A stretch of 64,000 nucleotides of DNA from Bacteroidota bacterium (GCA_018267275.1 JAFDYV010000003.1:434001-498000), one strand, 5' to 3'; counted from the first letter of the stretch, positions 8,370 to 16,697 are shown. The notes: generated by a model not told the origin, from the sequence alone. Translations and numbers: made by a program.

Positions 8370-9505
8370 ATAATTTTATAAAAGCACTATATGCTGACTT
8401 GTTGCATAGAATTGATGTTGTCGTAGCCGACATTAAGGGCATGATGCATCACCAAGATATTAAGGATCGATTTATCGATGACACACTCAACCAATTTTTC
8501 TCAATTCGTAGTGAGCTACAAAGTGCTTTAGAAAGTGGTGTTTTAGAATTGGACATTTTTTCAGGCAATAATCTTTATAGATTCAATAGGGCTCATCGCG
8601 AGTTTAAAGCGATTCACTCTTATCGCTACTTAGCAATTAAGAACTACAAGGACCCTGAGATATTTTTCTATCAAGTAATATCTCAAATTTATTCGGAACA
8701 CAGAATAAATGCGCTGCCTCCGATAGTTTCAACTATTAGCAACCATGACTATTACTACTGGGCAGTGCCTTATTTCGAAATAATAGCGTTGCCTTCAGGC
8801 GAAGAACATAGCCTCTTGAACTTGCCTGATATGTATCATGAAATTGGGCATTTACTCCACTCCATGTTTGGCGGTAAAAGCTGTGAAATTTCAGCTATAG
8901 TTGTCGATAAGCATTTCGCAAAAGAAATTGTAAGGATAATTGATGATGGTACAGCAACACACTTTCAAGAAGTACTAGAACTGGCCAGATATCTGTGGCA
9001 AGAGTCTTGGCTTGAAGAGTTTACTTGCGACCTGGTAGGAACTTATATGACTGGCGCATCTTATGCGTGGACAAATCTAAAATTACTTTCAACTGGTCAT
9101 GGCTCAACAAAAATATTTGAGTACTCTCAGTCGCACCCAGCAGATGAGGCTAGGATGAGGATAATAATTTTAATGCTTGAAAAATTGGGACTGGATGATG
9201 ATAAAAAGAAAGTTGAAACTGCCTGGCGAGTTTTCTTAAAGGACACCGAAGTTTTTAAACCAAATGATTATTCTCTTCTGTACCCCCAGAAATTGCTACA
9301 GCATATTGTTGAGGAGTTTTACACTTTTTATCAAAATGCAGATTTGGCATCTCACACCGAATTACTCAACAAAGGCGTTAGTTCGATTTCTTGCCTGTTG
9401 AACGAAGCCTGGAGCACTGCACAGTCGAGTCCTTCAAATTATTTTGCATACGAAATTGATTCTATAAATCAGTTAAGGGCGAATTTTGGACTCTCAAGGG
9501 TTTAA
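8366..9505 (+). CDS. HEXXH zinc-metalloprotease-like protein, last gene of Argonaute operon
   Basis: A 379-residue soluble protein. The HEIGHLLHS motif (H158, E159, H162) is a classic HEXXH zinc site. About 55 residues later comes EEFTCDLVGTYMTG (E217/E218, D222), which resembles the third-ligand glutamate motif of gluzincins such as ImmA/IrrE and M48 enzymes. The N-terminal 150 residues are helical; the C-terminal third is also helical and unrecognised. No signal peptide is seen, so it should act in the cytoplasm. It shares an ATGA overlap with the preceding gene. By analogy with ImmA/IrrE it may cleave a regulator, for instance the HTH-like protein of this operon; alternatively it may be a toxic effector. 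The zinc site is seen; the role is inferred. Confidence 0.7.
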   Translation: MNNFIKALYADLLHRIDVVVADIKGMMHHQDIKDRFIDDTLNQFFSIRSELQSALESGVLELDIFSGNNLYRFNRAHREFKAIHSYRYLAIKNYKDPEIFFYQVISQIYSEHRINALPPIVSTISNHDYYYWAVPYFEIIALPSGEEHSLLNLPDMYHEIGHLLHSMFGGKSCEISAIVVDKHFAKEIVRIIDDGTATHFQEVLELARYLWQESWLEEFTCDLVGTYMTGASYAWTNLKLLSTGHGSTKIFEYSQSHPADEARMRIIILMLEKLGLDDDKKKVETAWRVFLKDTEVFKPNDYSLLYPQKLLQHIVEEFYTFYQNADLASHTELLNKGVSSISCLLNEAWSTAQSSPSNYFAYEIDSINQLRANFGLSRV

Positions 9506-9678
9506 TGGTTTTTTAGAATATTCGAGCCTGACAACTCCTGTCTATAATCGGTTCGTTGGAACTTGCTCATAGTGGATCCGTGTAACCTAAAAAAAAATCT
9601 CACCCCACTTCCCCCCAACTTGTGAACACAACGGTGTAACACCGCGCACCTTCGTCTCGGCAATTAACCACCGGGGCT
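9506..9678. promoter_or_regulatory. Gap before the tra operon with a 13-bp perfect inverted repeat
   Basis: This 173-bp gap separates the low-GC cargo from the tra genes and marks a shift in composition. At 9632-9644 lies CGGTGTAACACCG, a perfect 6+1+6 inverted repeat, 35 bp before the first tra-region start codon. It has the same symmetry as the repeat before the cargo operon but a different sequence. It is a plausible operator for the transfer operon. The run of A residues and the C-rich tract around 9590-9620 have no assigned function. Confidence 0.4.
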
Positions 9679-10221
9679 ATGTTCAACGCAATCTCATGGG
9701 AACAATTTTTAACGACAGCAAGCCTGCTAGTAGGCAGCTACTACCTCATCACCACAATTATCTTCTACCACAACGAAATTTTAGCGTGGGTCAATAATCG
9801 CGGTAAGACAAAAACCACCGCACCCGAATCAAAACCGTCCCTGCCCAACCTGATGGGCAAAGTACAACCCGAACCGATTCGCCCCATCCGCAAACAAACC
9901 GTGGAGGCGGACGAGATGAACTTCGGCCCTGCCACGCAAGACGAAGAAGTTAGTCAACCACCTGCTGACACAAAACTCATTACAGGTTCCGTAGCCGACC
10001 TCTTACAGGAAATCAAAACGCTGGCGGAGATGATTGCGGAAAACAACAGCCCTCAAGAAGAAAGCATCGCACTCTTTAAATCCTTGCTCGAACATTATCC
10101 AAACGTGCGGGACAGCCCCTTTCGGGAGGCGGTCACCATTGTCATTCACACCACTTGTAAAGACGACTGCCACTTCGATATCGAACTAAACGAAGTCAAA
10201 CAGTGGTGGCAAAATCCATAA
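9679..10221 (+). CDS. Membrane-anchored protein at the head of the tra operon
   Basis: A 180-residue protein with one N-terminal transmembrane segment (about residues 12-32, TASLLVGSYYLITTIIFY), then a basic and proline-rich linker and an acidic C-terminal domain of about 90 residues with two cysteines (TTCKDDC). It precedes traE by 34 bp and is co-directional with the T4SS genes, a position held by conserved hypothetical proteins in Bacteroidota ICEs. A role as an accessory inner-membrane part of the transfer machine is inferred from position only. The family name is not recognised. Confidence 0.65.
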   Translation: MFNAISWEQFLTTASLLVGSYYLITTIIFYHNEILAWVNNRGKTKTTAPESKPSLPNLMGKVQPEPIRPIRKQTVEADEMNFGPATQDEEVSQPPADTKLITGSVADLLQEIKTLAEMIAENNSPQEESIALFKSLLEHYPNVRDSPFREAVTIVIHTTCKDDCHFDIELNEVKQWWQNP

Positions 10222-10255
10222 TGAAATCATTCACCATCAAAACCAATCAAATCAC

Positions 10256-10591
10256 ATGAACAGAAAAACAATCCTCCGATTACTCCACAAAGGCAAGGCC
10301 TTGGCACTCGCGCTGTTGGTGTACTACCTCACGCTATTTATTCCGGCACAGGCACAAGACGGCAACGCAGGCATTAACGAAGCCACCATGCGTGTGCGAA
10401 GCTACTTCGCCACGGGAACGAATTTAATGTATGCCATAGGTGCCATTCTCGGATTGGTGGGCGCTATCAAAGTTTATCAGAAATGGAACAGTGGCGACCC
10501 CGACACGGGCAAAGTAGCAGCCGCCTGGTTTGGCAGTTGTGTCTTTTTAGTAATTGTAGCAACAGTACTGAGGTCATTCTTCGGTTTGTAA
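10256..10591 (+). CDS. traE: TraE, pilin-like conjugation protein (DUF4134, VirB2-like)
   Basis: A 111-residue hydrophobic protein with a cleavable signal sequence ending near PAQAQD and two further membrane segments (NLMYAIGAILGLVGAIKVY and a C-terminal FLVIVATVL helix). A small hydrophilic loop (WNSGDPDTGKVAAAWF) joins them. This matches the TraE/DUF4134 family of Bacteroidota conjugative transposons, thought to be the counterpart of the VirB2 pilin. It sits immediately before traF and traG as in CTnDOT. Confidence 0.85.
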   Translation: MNRKTILRLLHKGKALALALLVYYLTLFIPAQAQDGNAGINEATMRVRSYFATGTNLMYAIGAILGLVGAIKVYQKWNSGDPDTGKVAAAWFGSCVFLVIVATVLRSFFGL

Positions 10592-10636
10592 ACCTCACTT
10601 GGCTCAAACTGGCATCGCCTGAGTGAATCATTTTGG

Positions 10637-10679
10637 TCTCAAGTCCTCACATCTAATGTCTTGTGTCTTATGTCTAGCA
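10637..10679 (+). repeat. Degenerate heptamer array spanning the traF start
   Basis: Units follow TCTnnnG on a 7-bp period (TCTAATG, TCTTGTG, TCTTATG and others), with one extra base at 10651. The traF ATG at 10670 lies inside one unit. The array fills most of the gap between traE and traF. Confidence 0.6.
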
Positions 10680-11002
10680 TCTACAAAATCAACAAGGGCA
10701 TCAACAAGCCCATTGAGTTTAAAGGACTCAAAGCCCAATACATCGCCTACTTGGCCATAGGCCTGATTGTCCTGCTCATTCTTTTTGCCGCACTCTATAT
10801 AATTGGAGTGAACATGTTCGTATGCCTCGGCATCACGGGTGTGTTGGGCACTGCATTGTTCATGACTGTCTATCGCATGAGCGACACCTACGGTCAATAC
10901 GGCCTGATAAAAAAGATGGCCAAACGCAGCCTCCCGGCTTTCCTGAAAGCCTCCTCGCGCAAGTTGTTTCTGAATTTAAAAATGTCTTCCAAGAACCAGT
11001 AA
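10670..11002 (+). CDS. traF: TraF, inner-membrane conjugation protein (DUF4133, VirB3-like)
   Basis: About 110 residues. It begins MSSIYKINKGINKPIEFKG, the typical DUF4133/TraF N-terminus, followed by two adjacent membrane helices (AYLAIGLIVLLILFAALYII and MFVCLGITGVLGTALFMTVY) and a basic C-terminal tail. The ATG at 10670 is chosen over a TTG three codons upstream because it fits the family N-terminus. VirB3-like proteins link the pilin to the VirB4 ATPase, which is encoded next. The stop codon lies within a heptamer array. Confidence 0.85.
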   Translation: MSSIYKINKGINKPIEFKGLKAQYIAYLAIGLIVLLILFAALYIIGVNMFVCLGITGVLGTALFMTVYRMSDTYGQYGLIKKMAKRSLPAFLKASSRKLFLNLKMSSKNQ

Positions 11003-11014
11003 CCAGAAACCGGC
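10994..11014 (+). repeat. Heptamer array between traF and traG
   Basis: Three 7-bp units of the pattern AACCRGn (AACCAGT, AACCAGA, AACCGGC) followed by a partial unit. The array overlaps the traF stop codon and ends 5 bp before the traG ATG. Confidence 0.6.
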
Positions 11015-11019
11015 ATCCT

Positions 11020-13470
11020 ATGACACTCGAACAAATCTTTCCCATCTACAAAGTCGAACACGACTGCATCTTATCAAAACAAGGCGATGCCACGCTGGCG
11101 TATCAAGTCACCTTGCCGGAAATTTTCACGCTGTCCGACCAGGAGTATGAGGCTTTTCATCAGGTGTTAGTGAAAGTCATCAAAACGCTACCGGCCAACA
11201 GCATCTTCCACAAGCAGGATTGGTTTTTCTCTTCTAAACATCAGGCAGATTTCGAAGCGACAGGCGGCTCATTCCTTTCACGGTCAAGTGAACGGTTCTT
11301 TAATGAACGCCCTTTCCTGAAACACCAATGCTTCATCATGCTCACGCGCAAGGCATCCAACCGCAAGCCTTCCAGTTCAGTTTTTTCATCGTTGCTCAGT
11401 AGTAGCATTGTTCCCGAGGAGACCATCAAGCCGCAAAAACTACAGGAGTTTCTCGACCAGGCCGCTCAAATGGAACGAATCCTCAATGACAGCGGCTTCA
11501 TGAAGTTGAAGCGTCTCACGGATGAAGAATTAGTTGGTAATGAGACAAGGACTGGGCTTTTGGAACGTTTCTGTTTTCTTTTAGGAGACCACGAGCATTC
11601 AACCCTCCGCGACATTCACTTTAGAGATGAATTCAGGATTGGTGACAACGGTTGCCAATTGTATTCATTGGCCGATGTAGAAGACCTGCCATCACTATGC
11701 GGCTCGCGCATCAACTACGACAAGTACTCGACCGACAAGACCAAGTTTAGTGTGGGCTTTGCTTCGCCCCTGGGTCAGTTGCTGCCCTGCAATCATATCT
11801 ATAACCAATATATTTTTTTGGGTGATGTACAAAAGACAATCAAACAACTGGAAAGCAAACGGCTTCGCCTCCAATCGCTAAGCACGTACTCGCGTGAGAA
11901 CGCCATCAGCCGTGATGCAACCAATGACTTTTTAAACGAAGCCATTGCGTCCCAGCGCCTTCCCGTAAAGGCACACTTTAACGTATTGGTTTGGACGGAC
12001 AATCGCCTTGAATTAAAGGAACTGAAAACGCAGGTGTCCTCCGCGTTGGCTCAAATGGATGCTATCGCCAAACAGGAAACAGACGGAGCACCCCAAATCT
12101 TCTGGGCAGGCTTGCCTGGCAACGAAGCCGACTTCCCCATGAACGACACCTTCGATACGTTTGCCGAACAGGCTACCTGTTTTCTAAATCTCGAAACAAG
12201 TTATCAATCTTCATTAAGCCCTGTAGGTATTCGTCTGGGCGACAGGTTAACAGGGAAGCCCGTGCACGTGGACATCTCGGACGAGCCCATCAAAAAAGGA
12301 ATCTGCACCAACCGTAACAAATTCATTCTTGGCCCGAGTGGCAGTGGCAAATCCTTTTTTACCAACCACATGGTGCGCTCTTACTATGAACAAGGCACGC
12401 ATATCGTGCTGGTGGATGTTGGCCATTCCTACAAAGGACTTTGCGACTTGGTAAGCGGCTACTACTTCACGTACAGCGAATCCAATCCGCTCCGCTTCAA
12501 TCCGTTCCATATTGGCGAAGGCGATACTCTTGATACCGAAAAAAAAGAAAGCATTAAAACGCTTCTCCTCGCTCTCTGGAAAAAAGACGATGAGACCTTC
12601 AACCGCTCAGAATATGTCGCGCTGTCCATTGCCTTGAAGATGTACTTTGAAAAGACAAGCACTTCCAAACGATGCTTTGACACCTTCTATGAATTTCTAC
12701 GCGATGAATTTGTGCAGGTTCTCAAAGAGGACAAAGTCAAAGAGAAAGACTTTGACGTGGAAAACTTTCTCTACGTACTGCGACCTTACTATAAAGGCGG
12801 TGAGTTTGATTACTTACTAAACGCCACCGAAAATCTCGACCTGCTTCAGCAGCGATTCATCGTCTTTGAACTGGACAACATCAAAGACCACCCAATCCTC
12901 TTCCCCGTAGTCACCATCATCATCATGGAGGTGTTCATTTCCAAGATGCGCAAGCTGAAAGGCATCCGCAAAATGATTTTGATTGAGGAAGCATGGAAAG
13001 CCATCGCCAAAGAAGGCATGGCCGAATACATCAAGTACTTGTTCAAAACGGTGCGCAAGTTTTATGGAGAGGCCATCGTGGTAACACAGGAGGTAGAGGA
13101 TATTATCAGCTCACCTGTGGTCAAGCAGGCTATCATCAACAACTCCGATTGCAAAATCCTGCTCGACCAAAGCAAATACCAAAACAAGTTCGACTCCATT
13201 CAACAATTATTGGGATTGACAGAAAAAGAAAAGGCCTTGGTCCTCTCCATCAACAAAAGCAACGACCCCACCCGCAAGTACAAAGAAGTGTTCATCAGTC
13301 TGGGTGGGATGCTCTCAAAAGTATATGCGACCGAAGTATCGCTGGAAGAGTACTTAGCCTATACCACGGAGGAATCGGAAAAAATAAAAGTTCAACAATA
13401 TGCACAACGCTTTGGCGACATGCGCAAAGGCATTGCCCAACTCGCCCGCGAAATGCAATCAAAAAATTAG
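11020..13470 (+). CDS. traG: TraG, conjugation ATPase (VirB4-like)
   Basis: About 816 residues from ATG 11020. The open frame extends further upstream, but that part overlaps traF and reads as traF in another frame, and MTLEQIFPIYKVE is the usual TraG N-terminus. A Walker A motif, GPSGSGKS, lies at 438-445 and a Walker B, MILIEEAW, near 653-660. N-terminal region: VirB4-type dimer and substrate domain. C-terminal half: RecA-like ATPase. It powers assembly of the type IV secretion channel and pilus at the inner membrane. It follows traF and is 6 bp before the next gene. Confidence 0.92.
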   Translation: MTLEQIFPIYKVEHDCILSKQGDATLAYQVTLPEIFTLSDQEYEAFHQVLVKVIKTLPANSIFHKQDWFFSSKHQADFEATGGSFLSRSSERFFNERPFLKHQCFIMLTRKASNRKPSSSVFSSLLSSSIVPEETIKPQKLQEFLDQAAQMERILNDSGFMKLKRLTDEELVGNETRTGLLERFCFLLGDHEHSTLRDIHFRDEFRIGDNGCQLYSLADVEDLPSLCGSRINYDKYSTDKTKFSVGFASPLGQLLPCNHIYNQYIFLGDVQKTIKQLESKRLRLQSLSTYSRENAISRDATNDFLNEAIASQRLPVKAHFNVLVWTDNRLELKELKTQVSSALAQMDAIAKQETDGAPQIFWAGLPGNEADFPMNDTFDTFAEQATCFLNLETSYQSSLSPVGIRLGDRLTGKPVHVDISDEPIKKGICTNRNKFILGPSGSGKSFFTNHMVRSYYEQGTHIVLVDVGHSYKGLCDLVSGYYFTYSESNPLRFNPFHIGEGDTLDTEKKESIKTLLLALWKKDDETFNRSEYVALSIALKMYFEKTSTSKRCFDTFYEFLRDEFVQVLKEDKVKEKDFDVENFLYVLRPYYKGGEFDYLLNATENLDLLQQRFIVFELDNIKDHPILFPVVTIIIMEVFISKMRKLKGIRKMILIEEAWKAIAKEGMAEYIKYLFKTVRKFYGEAIVVTQEVEDIISSPVVKQAIINNSDCKILLDQSKYQNKFDSIQQLLGLTEKEKALVLSINKSNDPTRKYKEVFISLGGMLSKVYATEVSLEEYLAYTTEESEKIKVQQYAQRFGDMRKGIAQLAREMQSKN

Positions 13471-13476
13471 AAGCCC

Positions 13477-14169
13477 ATGAAAAGAATAAAAAAAATAATA
13501 GCCGCCTGCATGATAGCCACCTTCTGCATCCTGGTAGCGGCACCCACGCAACAGGCCAAGGCTGCCATACCCATCGCAGCCATCATCAAAGAAGCGGTCA
13601 TCTGGGTCATCAAAGCATTTGACCTGATGATTCAACGCATTCAAACCAAAACCATCTGGTTACAGAATGCACAGAAAGTCATTGAAAACAAACTCAATCA
13701 ACTGAAACTGACGGAAATCGCCCAATGGACAGACAAACAGCGACAGCAATACAAAAAATATTTTGACGAGCTGTGGCGCATACGGAACACGCTGCAAACC
13801 TATCAGCGTATCCGGCAAATTGTGGAGCGGCAAGTTTTTCTGGTGCAAGAATACAAACGCACCTGGAACCTGGTGAGTCAGGACGACCACTTCACTCAAA
13901 TGGAAATTGATTACATGTACCGCACCTACACAGGCATCATCGATGATAGTGTATTCAATATCGAGCAATTGATGATGGTCATTAATTCATTCAAGACACA
14001 AATGAGCGATGCCAAACGATTGGAGATTATCAATAAGGCGGGCGATGGCATCGAACAAAACTATGCCGACCTCAAGAAGTTCAACAACCAAAATATTCAG
14101 TTGAGCCTCAACCGCGCCAAAGGCGAACATGAAATCGCAGCAGTAAGAAAACTATATGGAATCAACTAA
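13477..14169 (+). CDS. TraI-like conjugal transfer protein (DUF4141-type, VirB5-like)
   Basis: A 230-residue exported protein. The signal peptide runs to about residue 29 (IIAACMIATFCILVAAPTQQ). The mature part is long amphipathic helices rich in Gln, Lys and Arg, ending KLYGIN. Helical periplasmic proteins at this position after traG are TraI in CTnDOT-like elements and are compared with VirB5 minor pilus subunits. It shares a C-terminal pattern (MSDAKRLEIINK and a final KLYGxN) with the protein encoded at 14843, so the two belong to one expanded family. It starts 6 bp after traG. Confidence 0.7.
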   Translation: MKRIKKIIAACMIATFCILVAAPTQQAKAAIPIAAIIKEAVIWVIKAFDLMIQRIQTKTIWLQNAQKVIENKLNQLKLTEIAQWTDKQRQQYKKYFDELWRIRNTLQTYQRIRQIVERQVFLVQEYKRTWNLVSQDDHFTQMEIDYMYRTYTGIIDDSVFNIEQLMMVINSFKTQMSDAKRLEIINKAGDGIEQNYADLKKFNNQNIQLSLNRAKGEHEIAAVRKLYGIN

Positions 14170-14181
14170 CAAGTTTCAATC

Positions 14182-14832
14182 ATGAGAATCACTTTCCTCC
14201 TTATCATATTCCTGCATACTGCCCCCTGCCTACTGCCTACTTCTTGTAGTGCTCAGTTCCCCGACTGGGACGAATGGTTTGGTCAGAAGAAAACGCAGCG
14301 CAGATACCTCGCCCGTCAGATTGCTGCCCTCAAAGTGCATCTGGACAACTTGAAGAAAGGATATCAGGTTGTGCAACGGGGCTTATACACCATCGACAAC
14401 ATTAAATCAGGAAACTTCAATCTGCATCGTGACTTTTTCAGTTCACTGAACAACGTCAACCCGCACATCAGGAACTCGGCAAAAGTAGCGGACATCATTG
14501 CCTATCAGTACTACATCATTCGCGATTTCAAGCAAAGCAACGACCGGTGCAGGCGGGATGGCAACTTCACCGCAGAGGAGTTGTACTACCTCGGTTATTG
14601 CTACACCAACATGATGAAATCATGCGACCTGACGCTGGCACAACTGATGGAAACGATTGGCGATGGACGCTCACAGATGACAGATGACCAACGCATGAAA
14701 GAAATTGACCGCCTCCATACAGACATGCGCGATAAGTACGCTTTTGTGCGGGCATTTGGAAATGACAACCTCGCACTGGCTGCCATGCGAGGCAAGGAAA
14801 AACGAGACGCAGAGCTTCGAAAAAAATTGTAA
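14182..14832 (+). CDS. Exported helical protein, second traI-like paralogue
   Basis: A 216-residue protein with a signal peptide ending near CSAQF. The mature region contains LKKGYQVVQRGLYTIDNIKSG, NFNLHRDFFSSLNNVNP and MTDDQRMKEIDRL blocks, each of which has a counterpart in the next gene, and more weakly in the previous one. Databases sometimes label such ICE proteins TerB family, but nothing here shows a tellurite-resistance function. A periplasmic role in the transfer apparatus is more plausible. Four cysteines are present in the mature part. The signal-peptide region is encoded by a heptamer DNA repeat (14212-14246). Confidence 0.65.
   Translation: MRITFLLIIFLHTAPCLLPTSCSAQFPDWDEWFGQKKTQRRYLARQIAALKVHLDNLKKGYQVVQRGLYTIDNIKSGNFNLHRDFFSSLNNVNPHIRNSAKVADIIAYQYYIIRDFKQSNDRCRRDGNFTAEELYYLGYCYTNMMKSCDLTLAQLMETIGDGRSQMTDDQRMKEIDRLHTDMRDKYAFVRAFGNDNLALAAMRGKEKRDAELRKKL
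14212..14246 (+). repeat. Heptamer array inside a signal-peptide coding region
   Basis: Five 7-bp units of pattern CTGCnnn (CTGCATA, CTGCCCC, CTGCCTA twice, then CTTCTTG). It lies within the reading frame of the exported protein encoded at 14182 and encodes part of its hydrophobic/cysteine-rich leader end. Confidence 0.6.
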
Positions 14833-14842
14833 CGCAACGACC

Positions 14843-15475
14843 ATGAAAAAAATATCACTCTTGATACTAGTTGTTTCGGTAACCCTGCATGACAACCAAC
14901 TGCGGGCACAAGCGCACGAAACGCAGCAACTCATTCTCAACTGGGAGAAACTCCAAACGCTGGAGCAGATGCTCGACAACATGTACATGGGATACAAAAT
15001 CCTTGACAAGGGATACGCCACCATCAAACGAATTGCCGAAGGCGACTACTCCATCCACCAGGCATTTTTGGATGGCCTGATGGCAGTGAACCCTTCCGTG
15101 CGAAACTACAAACGCATTCCTTTCATCATCGAATATCAAAAGCTGTTGATGCAGGAGTACAGACGCGCCTGGGGCCGCTTTAAGAACGACCCCAATCTCA
15201 CCATCGATGAAATCTTCTACATCGAGAGTGTGTACCGCTTTGTCATTCAGGCAAGCGTAAGAAACCTCGATGACCTGGCCATGATTATCACGGCCACAAA
15301 ACTTCGCATGAGCGATGACGAACGCATGCGAGCCATCGACAACATTTTCTACGACATGGAAAACCGCATGGTGTTCCTGCGCGGCTTCAACAACGACACG
15401 CGATTGCTCGCCATCCAACGTGCGTTCGCCAACAACGACCAACAAACTGTAAAAAAATTGTATGGCACGAACTAA
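14843..15475 (+). CDS. Exported helical protein, third traI-like paralogue
   Basis: About 210 residues starting at ATG 14843 (MKKISLLILVVSVTLHDNQL); the longer frame upstream overlaps the preceding gene and is not used. A signal peptide is followed by helical blocks GYKILDKGYATIKRIAEGDY, IHQAFLDGLMAVNPSVR and MSDDERMRAIDNIF, aligning with the protein encoded at 14182. It ends KLYGTN, as the first paralogue ends KLYGIN. The gene overlaps traJ by 14 bp. It is probably a periplasmic T4SS component; three tandem copies suggest specialised subunits of one structure. Confidence 0.68.
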   Translation: MKKISLLILVVSVTLHDNQLRAQAHETQQLILNWEKLQTLEQMLDNMYMGYKILDKGYATIKRIAEGDYSIHQAFLDGLMAVNPSVRNYKRIPFIIEYQKLLMQEYRRAWGRFKNDPNLTIDEIFYIESVYRFVIQASVRNLDDLAMIITATKLRMSDDERMRAIDNIFYDMENRMVFLRGFNNDTRLLAIQRAFANNDQQTVKKLYGTN

Positions 15476-16649
15476 TAATTTCTTTTTCAAAAGTCGGTGG
15501 CTAATTGTTACGTTACTAGTTGTGCCGCTCACCGCACCCGCTCAAACCTTTGTAGGCGAAATCCAAAGCCTGCATTCGGTACTCGACCAACTATACACCG
15601 ACATGATTCCACTCTGCTATCGCCTTATCAGTGTAGGCAGGGGCTTGGCCGGGTTTGCGGCACTATGGTACACCAGCTCGCGGGTATGGCGGCACTTGGC
15701 CAACGCAGAACCCATCGACTTCTATCCATTGCTGCGCCCTTTCGTCTTGGGCTTTTGCATCATGATGTTCCCTTATGTGCTAGCCGTCATCAATGGCATC
15801 CTTAAACCAACGGTCACGGGAACAGCCGCCATGGTAACCGGCACCAACAATGCCATTGCCTACTTATTGAAGTTGAAAGAGGATGCCATCAAAAAAACGC
15901 CATCATGGCAAATGTTTGTAGGCCCCTCAGGAGATGGTGACCGCGACAAGTGGTACAAGTACACGCATCCCAACGGAACAGGCGAAGGTCCGCTGGATGG
16001 CATCGGCAACGACATCAAATTCGCCATGGCAAAAGCCTCGTACAATTTCCGCAATTCTGTAAAACAATGGATGTCGGAAGTACTACAAATACTTTTTGAA
16101 GCGGCTGCCCTGTGCATCAACACGCTTCGCACATTCTATCTGATTGTCCTCGCCATCCTGGGCCCACTGGTATTCGGCTTCGCAGTATTTGATGGATTTC
16201 AAAATACACTGCACATGTGGCTGGCACGCTACATCAACGTCTTCCTCTGGCTGCCCGTGGCCAACATATTCGGCAGCATCATCGGGAAAATTCAGGAGAA
16301 CATGCTGCGCGTGGACATTCAACAAGTGCTGCGATATGGCGACACGTTCTTCAGTGCAACCGACACCGCCTACCTGATTTTTCTGGTCATCGGCATTGTT
16401 GGGTATTTCACCGTGCCAAGCGTGGCGGGCTACATCGTTCACGCAGGCGGCGGCAACGCCTTATTATATAAAGCATCCAACTTCTTCACAGGCGGTTCGC
16501 GCACGGCCACAACAGCAGTAGTAGCAGGCGCGGGGGCAGTACTGACATCCGCAGCAACAGCGATGAGTGGCTCGGGCGCACAGTCAAGCAATACCAATAC
16601 GATGGGCACCGACCATTACATGCACAAAAAACTATCGGGCGAATCTTGA
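15462..16649 (+). CDS. traJ: TraJ, polytopic conjugation membrane protein (VirB6-like)
   Basis: 395 residues. After an N-terminal hydrophobic leader (WLIVTLLVVPLTAPAQ) come several membrane helices (about 50-70, 85-115, 195-240, 285-320) separated by a soluble loop with WQMFVGPSGDGDRDKWYKY. The C-terminus is Ala/Gly/Ser/Thr-rich. This topology and position (after the traI-like genes, before traK) match TraJ of Bacteroidota conjugative transposons, the proposed VirB6-type channel component of the inner membrane. The start overlaps the upstream gene by 14 bp. Confidence 0.85.
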   Translation: MARTNNFFFKSRWLIVTLLVVPLTAPAQTFVGEIQSLHSVLDQLYTDMIPLCYRLISVGRGLAGFAALWYTSSRVWRHLANAEPIDFYPLLRPFVLGFCIMMFPYVLAVINGILKPTVTGTAAMVTGTNNAIAYLLKLKEDAIKKTPSWQMFVGPSGDGDRDKWYKYTHPNGTGEGPLDGIGNDIKFAMAKASYNFRNSVKQWMSEVLQILFEAAALCINTLRTFYLIVLAILGPLVFGFAVFDGFQNTLHMWLARYINVFLWLPVANIFGSIIGKIQENMLRVDIQQVLRYGDTFFSATDTAYLIFLVIGIVGYFTVPSVAGYIVHAGGGNALLYKASNFFTGGSRTATTAVVAGAGAVLTSAATAMSGSGAQSSNTNTMGTDHYMHKKLSGES

Positions 16650-16662
16650 AGTATCATGAATT

Positions 16663-16697
16663 AACCAGCAACAAGAAACCAGTAACGAGCAACCACC
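16663..16697 (+). repeat. Heptamer array abutting the traK start codon
   Basis: Five uninterrupted 7-bp units of pattern AACnAGn (AACCAGC, AACCAGT and variants; the last is AACCACC). The array ends at 16697 and the traK ATG begins at 16698, so it occupies the ribosome-binding region. Confidence 0.7.

Noticed and set aside
10822..11019. N-terminal extension of TraG
   Set aside because: It overlaps the traF coding region in another frame and has no family resemblance.
14182..15475. Tellurite resistance (TerB) genes
   Set aside because: Both proteins are exported helical paralogues inside a T4SS operon; no ter operon or TerB metal-site pattern is seen.
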